A stretch of DNA of 64,000 nucleotides from Erythrophleum ivorense. Lineage: Eukaryota > Streptophyta > Magnoliopsida > Fabales > Fabaceae. The notes under the pieces are model-generated. The model worked only from the letters and a program-made list of their open reading frames with translations. It had not been told where the DNA came from and did not search any database. This document shows, one piece after another, positions 1-11,173 of this stretch; position 1 is the stretch's first letter, and each line of letters begins with the position of its first letter. Both the position numbers and the translations under genes were made by a program. The stretch is from the NCBI GenBank assembly GCA_026724425.1, contig JAIUCV010000001.1, positions 1,312,001 to 1,376,000 on the forward strand. The letters are read 5' to 3'.

Positions 1-350
1 ATGAATTAAATAAACTATATTTTTTCTTGATTATTAAATCTCATCATTGTGGTATTTTTTGATGAAAAAAAAGTTAATATATATCGGTGCAAAAGCTATT
101 GAGTTGGCTAAATAGATGTGGATATGACAGAATCTCAATAGTAGATCCCAGTCATCCAGATGGAGCATCAGGGGTTTTGTGTATGTTCAAATAAACGAAG
201 TTCCAGGTTTTCGTACTTAGAATTGAAAGCATATAGCTAGACGGCTAATGTTCAACGGTACAAAAACAATTAACAAATTTCAAGGTTAAAAAAAAAAGAA
301 CAATTGATCGATGTTCATTACTCTCTAGGCTCTATGATATTCTATGTAAA

Positions 351-548
351 ATGTCATCTGAAGTGATTGAGGGTAAACTGGAGAACATGGTGGACAGAAT
401 CTTTAGCCTCAGCCCAATCAGTGAGCCAACAAAAAAGGCGGCTAATAATATCAAATACAACATTCAGATTGCGCAAGAGATTATGCAATTTCGTAAGATG
501 TGGAAACATGTATTAGGAAAAAAAAGAGCGTCAAGACTCTTAAACTAG
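351..548 (+). CDS. Small ORF of 65 codons in the array flank, uncertain
   Basis: An open frame of 65 codons encodes a lysine-rich, predicted soluble and helical peptide (MSSEVIEGKLENMVDRIF at the start). I do not recognise it. The same stretch recurs at about 8875-9015, where it contains an in-frame TAA and has lost its start, and as a heavily deleted remnant near 19690-19770. Only this copy is open. In copy B the homologous region follows an acceptor-like TTAAATTGCAG, so this could be the last exon of an older gene and not a complete small gene. Coding status is unproven. Confidence 0.25.
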   Translation: MSSEVIEGKLENMVDRIFSLSPISEPTKKAANNIKYNIQIAQEIMQFRKMWKHVLGKKRASRLLN

Positions 549-1378
549 ATATGAGTATAATTTATGACTGTGTAGATCGAGTTTTTCTATGAAAAGTAAA
601 TTGTCTTAATAGTTGTCGTTAATATACGTTATCTGTGTTTTTTTTTAATTAAACATGAAATACAAGTTAACTATAAATCAAATAAAATGAGACTTATAAT
701 TACGAAATATGTCACATTTATATTACGTATTGCACGAAGAGAATTTTCACGGCGGGCTATCACCATCTCTAATTTTATATTTCTTCTCATAACAATGGCA
801 ATTTATTATTTTATAATTTATTTCAAATTAAGGGGAAGTTCTTATTTACATGTGATGTACATGTCAACTATATTAATAAAATAGAATCAAATTATATAAT
901 TGGACCCCACAAAATACTTTATTTATGTAATATTAATATTGTAGTGAATCATGAAATGTGAGTCCTATAAAACACTCTATTTATATAATAGTGCTGTAAT
1001 AAGTAATGAAATGTAGAATCCACTTTATTTATGTTTTGTAGAATCTAATTATATAGATGACATGATACACTAAATATAAGTTAGAATTTTTTTTTCAAAT
1101 TAAGTGTTAATATATATATATATATCAAAACTTTTTTTAAAAAAGAAATTATGTATTATAATCTACCATCTCATTGAAAGGAAAAAAACTACAATCTCGG
1201 CTCACTTAGAAAATTTTTTGCCCTGCTTAAAACCTAAATTCCTATATGCTCTAAAATTTTTAAACCCTAGAATCCAATACTCTAAAATCCTAAACCCCTA
1301 AATTCTAAGAATCTAAATCCTGAATCTTTACAAAAAAAAGAAGGAAAAGTTGTAAACATTTTCTATATAAAAAAAAGA

Positions 1379-1748
1379 AAATTATAATTTCAGTCCTTAT
1401 AATTTCACTCAATTTTTAATTTGGCCATTATAATTTAAAAATTTATAATTAAATTGTTATATTTTAAATAGTTTTTAATTTAATCTGTGCTATTAATTAT
1501 ATTTTTGTCAATATTTTGCCATATATATCAGTTAGTTTTATTTCATTATTTATATTTTTACCTCCTTTGTTAACTCATACATATTCAAAGTTTTAAAATA
1601 ATATATAATTAGTTACATTAATAAAATTTAACAAATACTTACATAATTTTAATAGTAAGGACTAAATTAAAAGATTTATAAATTGTAAAGACCTAATCAA
1701 AACCACATTAAAAATTGAATAAAATTATAAGAATAAAAAATATAATTT
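1379..1748. mobile_element. Foldback MITE-like element
   Basis: The ends are long imperfect inverted repeats. The left arm carries CTTATAATTTCACTCAATTT, and the reverse complement of the right arm carries CTTATAATTTTATTCAATTT. Both arms continue with TTTAAT(T/G)TGG. No coding capacity is visible and a target duplication was not resolved in the AT-rich flanks. Confidence 0.5.
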
Positions 1749-1939
1749 TTCAAAAAAAAACTCTTAAGAGTTAAAGTAACAAGTATTTATGAAAATTAAG
1801 ATAATCATGTTGTTTGAAATTATAAGCCAACTAATTTTATTGACCTTATAAAATTAGCACAAACAACTTTTTTTAAAAAAATATCTATATAATAGATTAA
1901 AAGAAAGCTTTGACACAATTAATAAAGTTGACTTGTGGT

Positions 1940-4860
1940 AATTTTTAAACCTCTAATTCATATTGCTCATGTGATTACAACTAATGTGACATGGTTATTA
2001 ACTATTGGTTAAACATTGCTTATTAGCACTCAAGGCATTTAGAATATGATAGCTGTATTTACAAGGTCAGCTTTTTTAAAATCTAGATTAATGTGCACAG
2101 AACAATATTCATGGTAAAACATAATGATCTCTTATTGGTCAAATAATGTAGCTACCATATTCAAGTTTCAGTTTCCAAAACAATTGACAACAAAGATGGT
2201 TCGTTTTTGTAGTCTAAACACTTTTAAGATATGTATCAATGGTCAAATTTCAAATACTTCATTAACATAATTAACATATACGAGACCATATTTGATTCTT
2301 TGGGTTTGATTGGCTTAGAAATCTTTAGTATGCAAAATATTATCAATTCTTTACTCTTGCTTTATACAACAACATTATTTATCGTTGAAAATTTCCAATG
2401 GATTGGCTTAGAAAGCTTTTGCTATGTTCAGATTGTCGCTGAAGGTCAATTCAAATTGTGAAACTACTTCTCTTTCAAGTTCTTTAATAAACATTCTCTT
2501 TATTGTTCAATATTTTTTAGACATGTCTTAATTGTAATTTTGAAAATAGGTGGTCATTAATTGTTACTGCATATATGGACCCGTTGTAATTGGAGTCTAA
2601 ACATTATCCCTTTCCTTTTTGATGTGTATCATATATTTCTATTCTGCCTCATTATCTAATTTTTGTTTCAATGTTCTCTTTCCAATTCTCTTCCTCTCTT
2701 TCCCTTGCTAAGTTTAAAAGGAAGTTGGACCATAAAAAAGGTGGGTGATCTTCTATTAGCAATAAGAATGGAGTTCTCCAGTTTCCTGTCTCTCTCTTTA
2801 ATCTCTATTCGATGAATTATTTGTTTATTTCTCCTTTTTTTTACCCATTTGTTAATGCAATACCCATTTTTCTTTAGTTGCAAATATAGTATTTCTAATT
2901 CAATTTTGGGATTTGCTTTGTTGTTTGACACTGCGTTTGGTTATTTGTTGTCTTCTTCACTAGGTAATGAAACTTATGCTTTTGCCAAACTCAGGTTTTC
3001 TAATGCTATTACTTCCTCTCCCATTATTTCAATCTCTTTCTTATACCATACTTTTGATTTGATTTGTTTGAAAATTAGAGAGATAGCAAGCCATTTGTAT
3101 TTATCACCCTTAAGAAGGGAGGAAAAATCAAAAAGGAAGGGGGGAAAAAAGAAAAGATGTTTGTTTGGATTCTTGAAGGCGGTTCATTTGATAAAAGTTT
3201 GCTAAGGTTAGATTCCCATTGCACTATCACTCTTTCGTACCTTGATTAAGCTAAATTTCAAATCTGTCTTCTCACTTCTAAAGTAACTAAAGTTGTCCTT
3301 TTTTTTTTTCTTTCAATAATAGGCTTTTATGAGTTGTGATTTTATGTGGTAGATCATTTAATAGTCATTGCTGAGTTGAACATCTAGCCATTCAAGGTTA
3401 TGGGTTCTTAATTTTCTAATCAAGGATATTAATATTTTGAAAAATCAGCGTATAAAGAAAAATCTTTTTTTTTTTCTTTCAGTCAAGGATCCTAATGATA
3501 GCATCTTTTTCTTTTTCTTTTTTCCTTTTGGTAACTTTCATCTCATACTCCACTAGTTTTACCACTTCTCACTCCATTGTTTGTTCTTACCAAGTATCCC
3601 ATATTCTCCTGACTAATCTTAATCCTTTTTTTTTAACTAAATTTGGAACATGCCAGGTCTCATATGGTTTAGAATTGAGCAATCATGGTCCAACCTTTGA
3701 CATGAATTTATCTAATTTATGGATGGAAGAAGCCAACCTTGTATGAAAAAGCAAAGCAATACTTTGCTTAATATCCTGCTTGAAAGTAGATAGCAATTAT
3801 ATGTGATTTTATATGCAGATGGCATTTCTAGCATTATCTTATTCTAATATGATTACTGTTACAGGTGGGTAGCATATGTTGCGAGAGCATTTGTGGTCTT
3901 AATGAATGAATTGGGTTTGCATTTTAAAGATAGTATAAGCATGCCAATACCTTTGGTTCTCTATTGAATTTGCTTATATTATCCTGACATTTATTGCAGA
4001 GACTTGATATTTGCCAAATGCTTAGAGAATGTACTATAAACATTATTAGAAGAATGTTTACTTGAATAATCAAAAGAAGTTCTCCTATAGTTGATAGATA
4101 AAGAATATGGTTCTTTGAATACAATGTTAAAAAAGATATGTAAAATTCATTTTTAAAAAGATATCATGGTTATTGTGTTAAAAAAACCATTATCCTAGGT
4201 TATGATTATGCTACTTAATCTACTGTTATCTCTTTTGTAAACATTGTGATGTTGTGAAAAATAGGTGTATCATGATCTACATCTATCACAGTCGCTATCA
4301 TTTCTGCTATTGCAACTACTTATGATAACCCATTCCATAGATCACGCCCATATAGCCTGTAAAATAGATTGAGTAATCAAAATGAAGGAAGAGGGAAGGA
4401 AAATAATAATGCCAGATAACAACTTTCACAATACAACTAAGAAGCAACATTTGCGAAATAGATTGAGTATACCAAAATTAAAGTTCAAACAAAGCTTTGC
4501 CATGAAAGAGTAGGTTGTTCAAGGCCTAAAAGTAAATACTCTCGATCATAAGTTGCAACAACACTTCTAATCTATATTATTATTAACATGCACTAATTTG
4601 AAAACTAACCAAGTATATCACACTTCAAAGCAGGAACAAACCTTTGTGATGAAAAGGTGGGCCATTGACAAGTTCCTCCTTTTAAGTCGTTCACCACATC
4701 TCTTCCAAACCTTCCAATTCTTTTATGCCCTATGGAGTTTAGCATTTGTTACCAAACATGCAATAAATAAGTATAAAATATGAACAACAAAGTTTCCTTA
4801 GTCAAAAGTTTACCATCATTAAACACCTTCAGTTGAGATTTAAAATAATTTTTTAATTAT
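1940..4860. other. No gene recognised
   Basis: Open frames here (for example 2849-3205 plus, 2668-2931 minus, 3495-3746 plus) are short, low in complexity and match no family I know. The stretch 2640-3750 is T-rich with several pyrimidine tracts followed by AG, so an old transcript or pseudogene is possible, but I cannot support one. This block separates array flank copy A from gene copy 1 and has no counterpart in the other units. Confidence 0.5.
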
Positions 4861-5115
4861 TGAATTGTAATTTTTTTTAGAATATTAGATTATAGTATTA
4901 GTGTTTGAATTTCAAACGCTGATAAGATAAAACAATATCTTAACCTTATCTTTAGTTTTTTTGTTAATTACATATCTTTGTATATTTTTCGGTTGTTTCC
5001 ATGATCTTTAGCCAAGATGAGGACTAATTACTCCTTTATCATGGCTATTTATGTGATTTGTGGAGAATGAATAAAATAGTGTGGCTTAAGAGTGAATTAC
5101 TCGAGCCTTTTTTCA
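4860..5115 (+). mobile_element. Putative 5' LTR of a copia remnant
   Basis: The segment ends in CA immediately before a primer-binding site and carries an AATAAAATAG polyadenylation-like signal near 5070. The left limit (a TG near 4861) is a guess. No matching 3' LTR was found. Confidence 0.45.
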
Positions 5116-5127
5116 TGGTATCAGAGA
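5116..5127 (+). other. Primer-binding site of copia remnant
   Basis: TGGTATCAGAGA matches the initiator-methionine tRNA complement (TGGTATCAGAGC) used by plant Ty1/copia elements. It lies directly after the CA end of the putative LTR and about 160 bases before gag-like sequence. Confidence 0.75.
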
Positions 5128-5219
5128 TGGCTTCATCTCACAAAACATAGTGATGCAGTTCAACAATTATAAAAGCATGAATATAGAGAGAGTTGACTCC
5201 TCCTCCTCTTTATCTGTGA

Positions 5220-5990
5220 CCATTTTCTGTGATCCAACATAGTGCATCTAGAGGGTTTAAGCCCTCTCCCCTATCTATTACAAACCAGAAACTAAATGGC
5301 CAAAATTACCTTTATTAGAGCCATTCGATGATGATGCTTTTGTGTGGGACGGACAAGGAAGACTATGTCAACAGCAATGCATAGGCATCTCCCATCACAA
5401 ATCTAAAATACGAAACTTGGAAAGCAAAAAATAACCAAGTGATGTCTTGGCTCATAAATTCAATGAACACAGACATTAGGAAAAATTTTATACTACTCAC
5501 TACAGCATAGCACGTGACATCTGGGAAGTAGTCCGTGATGTTTACTCCATCTGTGAGAATACAGTAGAACTCTTCGAAATAGAGGGTATCCTCTATGATC
5601 TCAAACAAGGGAACACATGTCCATCATTTAATACTTATGCGGTATCGACAATAACTTAATATTTTTAAAACTTAAAATTGGAGGATACAACTATATACAA
5701 CAAGATTGTTGAAAGAAAAAGAATATATAAGTTCCTCTTAGGACTCAACCAGAACTTTGAAGAATTGAGCTACTTCCCAACCTTCATGAAATAATTTCAA
5801 AAGCTAGAAGTGAAGCTAGGAAAAGATTATCTTTAGGTTCTCAAAATACGTAAAATAATCATGAAACCTTTGCAATGCTACCAGAGTACTAAACAACCAT
5901 AGGCAAAGAGGGCAAAGCAACCCTTGGTATGACCATCGCAACAAGCCTAGTCCTAAAGATGTTTGCTTGAAGATTCATGGTAAGATACAA
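5220..5990 (+). pseudogene. Decayed Ty1/copia gag
   Basis: Pieces of a copia Gag protein can be read in changing frames. KLNGQNY near 5290 is the hallmark start of copia Gag. Near 5420-5510 the frame reads NNQVMSWLINSMNTDIRKN and then hits a stop. At 5540-5630 a block ends in LYDLKQGNTCPSFNTYA. Near 5935-5985 there is a nucleocapsid zinc-knuckle relic, NKPSPKDVCLKIHG, in which one of the zinc-binding cysteines has become arginine. No protease, integrase or reverse transcriptase follows, so the element is truncated. It lies on the strand opposite the neighbouring membrane-protein gene. Confidence 0.75.
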
Positions 5991-6440
5991 CCATAAATAG
6001 GCTTTTATCTATACATTATACATTGGGCTTTTGTTATTATCAAACTCAATTTGGGTTGTGAGAGGTTATTGGGCCAATAGGTAACTCGTGTAGACTGGTT
6101 GACAAACCATAGTTATTCTTAGGAGTATGGCATCACTTTCTTCTCTCATCCTCCCAGGGGGGTTATCTAAGCTTCTATTTAGAGACATAGTAGGTGCTAA
6201 GACCCCACGTTGAGTGTTCTTGTAATTTTCCTTTCTGTTTTGGGCCTTGGCCCTGTTGTGTCACCAAAACAAAAAATAGTGTCAATAATGGTGACATTTT
6301 GATTCACTTTTATCCCATTCCCACACCTCCGCCGAAACGACGCATACCTTCCATGAAAACATCGATTATGGTATAACTATATACATACATACTCTTATTA
6401 CGTACAGATCTACTTCTGTAATATTCTTGAAGTTGTTGTC
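5990..6440. other. Non-coding gap and 3' flank of gene copy 1
   Basis: No gene is seen. The part from about 6373 matches the DNA downstream of the other array genes (the ATTATATACATACATA tract followed by CTTGAAGTTG). Confidence 0.5.
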
Positions 6441-6447
6441 GAACCAT

Positions 6448-7086
6448 TTAAGGTTGATCACCTTCAACAGAAGTTGGTGTAGGTGCAATCTTGGTGCCAC
6501 CACAATAATCGATGATAACACGGATACAACCAGCTGGCATTAGTACAACAAAGAGAAGGGAGAAAAAGGTGGGGAAAGAAATAAAAACAAATCCAATTCC
6601 CACCCACAGTACTTGTCCAAGTTCGTGCGCTTTGTGCAAGGAACCCACCAAATCCACCATACGATATATACACACGATGAGAAGGAAACAACAGAAGTAC
6701 CACATAGTAAACGTTAGAATGACTCCGGCTGTGTCAATCAACATATTATTGTCTTGATGTTGGTGTTCAACGATTTGAGGTTGATCAGCTTCAACAGAAG
6801 TTGGTGTCGGTGCAATCTGGGTGACAGCGCCCCAATATTCGACGATGCTGCTTTTACAGCGAGCTCCAAATCGTATAGTGTAGACAAGGGAAACAAAGGC
6901 AAAGTATAATAACCAAGGAATAACAATTCCCAACCCCAGTGCATCAAGAGGGTTGTTTTCTTTGTACAGGGAACTCACCAAAGCCACTGTGCGATATATC
7001 ACCACGATGAGGAAGAAACAGAAGAAAGCTGAAAAGATGAAGAGACACAGTGCAGTAATGATGGCTTTTAATTTTTTAATCAGCAT
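6448..7086 (-). CDS. Array gene copy 1: two-module transmembrane protein
   Basis: The ORF encodes 212 residues of an unrecognised membrane protein. It is an internal duplication. Module 1 has hydrophobic segments near residues 8-38 and 49-71, a basic-Cys motif (ARCKSSI) and QIAPTPTSVE near 90-99. Module 2 has hydrophobic segments near 117-144 and 160-192, then KIAPTPTSVE near 199-208. The DNA encoding the two tails is still very similar (6450-6500 and 6774-6834). The start is the ATG in the conserved AAGAAAATAAAATG context. A longer N-terminus is open in copies 2-4 but is frameshifted here, which argues that this ATG is the true start. The protein ends at GDQP because the codon that continues the frame in copy 5 is TAA here. 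No catalytic motif is seen and function is unknown. Confidence 0.7.
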   Translation of the reverse strand: MLIKKLKAIITALCLFIFSAFFCFFLIVVIYRTVALVSSLYKENNPLDALGLGIVIPWLLYFAFVSLVYTIRFGARCKSSIVEYWGAVTQIAPTPTSVEADQPQIVEHQHQDNNMLIDTAGVILTFTMWYFCCFLLIVCIYRMVDLVGSLHKAHELGQVLWVGIGFVFISFPTFFSLLFVVLMPAGCIRVIIDYCGGTKIAPTPTSVEGDQP

Positions 7087-7099
7087 TTTATTTTCTTGC

Positions 7100-8160
7100 C
7101 AATCAAAACATATATGAAGCTATGCAATGAAGTATATTACCAGCTTCAATTTAAGTATCAAATATAGGTAGCAAATTTTAGCAACTATTTAGGTGGACAA
7201 CTTGTATATAATATTTTATATATATTTATCATTATCATTCGTTGCCGCCTAAGTCTCCTTGCTCTATTAGTTTGTTTCGTTTTATCTTGCCTTTGGCTCT
7301 TCCTTCGTTTCTTTTTAGGGATGGCAATTTGGACCATTATTTTATTCAATCATATTCAGATTAAAATAAATACTTAATATTTGATTCATACATATAATAG
7401 ATATTAAAGAGTTCAAATATTAAAATGAAATAATTTTGAACAAATTCGGATTGAGCTTTGAATACTCGCCAGTATTCATCCGGTACCTATGGAATAATGG
7501 AGTACCTAATATCTTATGTTATATTATATTTTATAATTAGACTAAACAGATAAAATAACAACAAATTAATCATATTATACACTACAAACTTTATTTATTA
7601 TTTGACTTTTTGTTAGATTGAATGCCTGTAATTTCATGTTAAATTCATCGATGTTGCCATGATTTCAAATTGCAACCTGCATTGAACAATGCTGCCGCAA
7701 TATTGCGGATGTGGGTTGAGCCGCATCCTCATTAGCCCACAATTGCAGAAAGATTGGATATCACTTTATTGGGCTGCCATATAACGATGTTGCAACCGCA
7801 ACGGAACGATGTTGTGGTTTCGTTGCGGCGCATCATATGAATGCTAACAAACAAAACTCGAAGCAAAGTAATGTTGTGGTTTCGTTGCGGCGCATCATAT
7901 GAATGCTAACAAACAAAACTCGAAGCAAAGTGATGGCCCTAGCTTTGCTTTTCCAAACAGTTTATATACAATTTTTTATATATTTATTATCAAATTGCCT
8001 AATCAAAACATGATAAATGTATGATTTTTTAATAATAACATAATATTTGCATGATTTTTATAAATAAGTGTATGGTTCTTCAATTAAACTATATATTTGT
8101 TGTATTTTAATTAAAAAAGTATACACTTGTTATATTTTAACTAAAAAAATTTAACAATAA
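7100..8160. other. Upstream flank of gene copy 1, no gene
   Basis: The first 150 bases match the upstream DNA of copies 3 and 4 (AGCAAATTT-AGCA followed by CAACTTGTAT). The rest holds CCGCAATATTGCGG, a perfect 14-bp palindrome at 7695-7708, and a tandem repeat. From about 7960 the sequence matches 11620-11870. Confidence 0.5.
7809..7932. repeat. Perfect tandem duplication, 2 x 62 bp
   Basis: Two adjacent 62-bp copies, starting ATGTTGTGGTTTCGTTGCGG at 7809 and again at 7871, are identical apart from the last base. Near-identity implies a recent event. Confidence 0.9.
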
Positions 8161-8801
8161 AGATATAAAGAATTTTATTTAAATTTAATAATTCAAATAA
8201 GTTATGGTTCAAGAGAATTATATATAGTTTTTCCTCTATTATTAAATCTCATCATTGTGGTATTTTTAATGGAAACTATATATCAATGCAACAACTATTC
8301 AGTTGGCTAAATATATCATGTGGTTATGACGAAATCTTGATGGTAGATCCAGTCATCCAGATGGCAGGCGTTTTATGCATGTGGTGGCCTAGTGATGATC
8401 ATCGGTGCAAAAACAATTAGCAAATTTCAGGCATAAATCTTTTGAGGTACTTTGACGATGAAGTGAGGAAAGAGAAAAAGAAAAGAAAGTAGAGCTTTGT
8501 TTTGTGAGCTTTATATAAATGAATTTTGTTTTTTGTTTTTTCTTCACTTAAAGTATTTCAGATAATCTTATTTAACAAAATCCTAAAAAAAAAATCACTG
8601 ATATACAAAATAAGCCTAAGCGAACTGAACCAGCATCTCCTTTTCAATTTTGATCGAGTCAAGGCATTGGAGAAAATAAAACCTGTCAATTAAGGGGATA
8701 AAAATACTTCCTATTCCGATATAGTAGTCCTACTGGTATATTCATATTACGGACATGATTTAATTGATGCTCATTAATCTTTAGTCTCTATGATGTTCTA
8801 T

Positions 8802-8836
8802 ATATATATATATATATATACATATATACATATATA
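8802..8836. repeat. (AT)n microsatellite
   Basis: A run of alternating TA with interspersed CATATA. No function is implied. Confidence 0.8.
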
Positions 8837-9234
8837 TAAAACATTTTGTCTCAATTGATTGTGGTTAAATTGCAGAATATAGTGGACAGAATATTTAGCT
8901 TCAACACAATTAGTGCGCTATTTTAAAAACGCGCCTAATATCATATAATATTCTGATTGCGCATCAGATTATGCAATTTCGGAAAATGAAGAAGCACATA
9001 TAGAAAAAAAAAAAAAGAGAGAGATTCTTAAATTATTAGATAATTTAAGAATAAAATCTATGATTGTATAGAATGAGTTTTTCTGTAAAAAGTAAACTGC
9101 CTTATTTTATTATTGTCATTAATAGATGTTATTTTTTTCATTTAACTTGAAAAAAATTAATCAATAAGATGAACTAAATAAAATGATATCTATTTAAGAA
9201 ATATGTCATATTCATATTGTGTACTACGCGAATC

Positions 9235-9278
<44 letters not shown>
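9235..9278. repeat. (AAT)n microsatellite
   Basis: About 14 uninterrupted AAT units. It generates a spurious poly-Asn reading frame. Confidence 0.95.
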
Positions 9279-9419
9279 GCATGTCACGGTGCGCTATTAA
9301 CATCTCTAATCTTAATACAATATATTATATTTCTTCTCATAATAATAGCTATTTATTATTTTATATATTTATATATTATTTGTTTAATTATTCATTATAT
9401 CTTTCTCATATAGTTTGTA

Positions 9420-9423
<4 letters not shown>

Positions 9424-9451
<28 letters not shown>
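9424..9451. repeat. (AT)n microsatellite
   Basis: A pure TA dinucleotide run inside flank copy B. Flank copy A has a much shorter TA run at the matching place (about 1111-1125). Confidence 0.85.
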
Positions 9452-9452
<1 letters not shown>

Positions 9453-9623
9453 CTTATGGTCTCATTGATAAAATAAAAAAATAAAAAACCTGCGATCTCA
9501 GCCTCTTCAAAGAACATTTTCCTTTGCCCCTACTAAAAGCCTAAACTACAGTGCTCTAAAATTTCAAATGCTAGAACCCAAGACTCGAAACCCAAACTCT
9601 TAAATTCTAAGAACTAAATCTTA

Positions 9624-10085
9624 GGGCTCCATTTGGTTCAACCTAGGGGAGGAGAGGGAAGGAAATTTAATGAATTCTATTTAATTGAAAGGGAGGAGAG
9701 AGAAGATTATTATTTGGTTCAGAGGGAGGGGAGTAATTATATTTAGACAAATTTATCATTATATTATTTTAATTTTTTTTATAAAAAAATTATTTATATC
9801 AATATTTTTTAAAAAAATTATAAATTCTAATCTTTTTTATTTTTAAATCCTGATTAAAAAAATTATCTTAATTTTTATTAAATGTTAATATATTAAAATA
9901 TTAAAAAATTAAGAGGTAATAAAGTAAATTATAAATTAAAAATTTTTCTCCCCTCAAAAATCTCTCAATTTAGAGGGAAGAGAAATTTGTCTTCCCTTCT
10001 CTCCCCTCCCCCCCCCCCCAATTTTGTTCACCAAACATTTTATCTTTCTCCTCTCCCCTCCAAAAACTCTTAACCAAACACACCC
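9624..10085. mobile_element. Mutator-like MITE, G-rich ends (copy 1)
   Basis: A 462-bp non-coding element with ends GGGCTCCATTTGGTT and, inverted, GGGTGTGTTTGGTTA. Subterminal regions are purine-rich (GGGGAGGAGAGGG) on one side and pyrimidine-rich on the other, with an AT-rich core. It is flanked by the 9-bp direct repeat TAAATCTTA (9615-9623 and 10086-10094). A 9-bp target duplication points to the Mutator superfamily. Flank copy A near 1300-1330 is the matching unoccupied site. Confidence 0.85.
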
Positions 10086-10315
10086 TAAATCTTAAAAAAG
10101 GAAAAGGTGTAAACCTTTTTTATGAAAATAAATGAAAAAAAAAGTGAAAGAAAAAACTCTTTCAAAAGTTAGAATTATTCTATAAAGGATAATTAAGTCT
10201 TATAAAACTATAAGTCAACTAATTTTATTATCTTTATAATAATTAGCTCAAGAACTTTGAAAAAATATATATTATTTATACAAAATAATACTATTGACAC
10301 ATTCTTAACCAGTAG

Positions 10316-10319
<4 letters not shown>

Positions 10320-10351
<32 letters not shown>
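10320..10351. repeat. (AT)n microsatellite
   Basis: A pure TA run just downstream of gene copy 2. At the matching place below gene copy 4 (15625-15650) the sequence is TA followed by (TG)n. Confidence 0.85.
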
Positions 10352-10353
<2 letters not shown>

Positions 10354-10437
10354 CTCTATTTAAGACCATATGCTATAATTATATACATACATATTCATAT
10401 TACAGATCCACTCTTGTATTTTTCTTGAAGTTGGTGT

Positions 10438-10459
10438 TGAACCATTTAAGGTTGCTCAC
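10438..10459 (-). pseudogene. Fossil ancestral C-terminal codons below copy 2
   Basis: On the minus strand this reads TGAGCAACCTTAAATGGTTC, homologous to the last coding bases of copy 5 (the EQPPIVQQQR end) and to the end of copy 1. In copy 2 it lies downstream of the stop, displaced by about 60-100 bases of other sequence. Matching relics occur at 11974-11995 and 15735-15756. Confidence 0.6.
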
Positions 10460-10516
10460 TGTTGGAACCAGTGAAGGTAATCACAAAACGAAAAGCTGCT
10501 TAATTAAGAGGAAACG

Positions 10517-11173
10517 TTAAGGCTGTATTATTGGCTGGATCTCAAGCTTCTTCATTGGCCTGATGCTGCCTTGAACAGAAATTGGTGTAGGTGCAATCTT
10601 GTTGCCCCCACAATAATCGATGATCCAATATATACAACGCGTTGGTATTATTACCAAAACGGAAAGATATAAAAGGGCTTGTATTAGCATCACGACAAAA
10701 AGAAGTCGATCCAATAGTACTTCTCCAGGTTCTTGCGCTCTGTGGATGATATCCACCATGAGAGATATAGGCGTGATGAGACCCAAAAGAACAAAGTACC
10801 AAACAGTAAATGCAAAAAGGACCCATGTTGAGCCAATCATCATTTTATTGAGTTGATGTTGGAGTTGACCCATTTGAGGTTGCTGAGCTTCAAAAGTTGG
10901 CGTAGGTGCAATCTGGGAGGCAGAGTCCCAACATTCGATGATGCTGCTTTTACAACGAGCTGCAAATCGCACAGTGTAGACAAGGGAAACGAAGGCCAAG
11001 TGTAATAACCAAGTAATGAAAATTCCCAACCCCAGTACACTTAGAAAATCGTGCACTTGGGGAATGAAACGAACCGCAGCCACTGTGAGATATATCGCCA
11101 CGATGAGGAAGAAAGCTGAAAAGAAGAAGAGACACACTGCAGTAATGACGGCTTGTATTTTGTCAATCGGCAT
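10517..11173 (-). CDS. Array gene copy 2: two-module transmembrane protein
   Basis: This encodes 218 residues from the conserved start (MPIDKIQAVITAVC). Nine more codons are open upstream to an ATG at 11200, but that extension is frameshifted in copy 1 and absent in copy 5. There are four hydrophobic segments in two pairs. The first module ends in ARCKSSI and QIAPTPTFE, the second in CGGNKIAPTPISVQ. After the second tail the protein continues into a short hydrophilic stretch (RPMKKLEIQPIIQP) that copies 1 and 5 lack. The reading frame is intact. It is most like copies 3 and 4. Function is unknown and no catalytic residues are visible. A multi-pass membrane location is inferred from hydrophobicity only. 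Confidence 0.7.
   Translation of the reverse strand: MPIDKIQAVITAVCLFFFSAFFLIVAIYLTVAAVRFIPQVHDFLSVLGLGIFITWLLHLAFVSLVYTVRFAARCKSSIIECWDSASQIAPTPTFEAQQPQMGQLQHQLNKMMIGSTWVLFAFTVWYFVLLGLITPISLMVDIIHRAQEPGEVLLDRLLFVVMLIQALLYLSVLVIIPTRCIYWIIDYCGGNKIAPTPISVQGSIRPMKKLEIQPIIQP

Larger units (their letters stand above)
1..1930. repeat. Array flank repeat, copy A
   Basis: This segment matches about 8160-9615 plus 10086-10290, and parts of it match 18890-19830. Shared landmarks are the tract around TCTCATCATTGTGGTATTTT, the GTCATCCAGATGG tract, the region of the small reading frame at 351, and the CTAAACCC-rich tract near 1250-1320. It is the leftmost visible unit of the duplicated array and starts inside a unit, so the array probably continues to the left of the window. 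Limits are approximate because they were set by eye. Confidence 0.75.
8160..9615. repeat. Array flank repeat, copy B
   Basis: This is a diverged direct copy of 1-1320 (see copy A) containing a disrupted version of the 351-548 reading frame. It is interrupted by a MITE at 9624 and resumes at 10086, where it matches 1320-1930. Confidence 0.75.

Noticed and set aside
2668..3746. Open frames of 83-118 codons on both strands
   Set aside because: Low-complexity, T/K/S-rich translations without any domain or conserved motif. Consistent with chance openness.
9219..9413. Open frame with poly-asparagine
   Set aside because: Produced by translating the (AAT)n microsatellite. Not conserved in the other array flanks.
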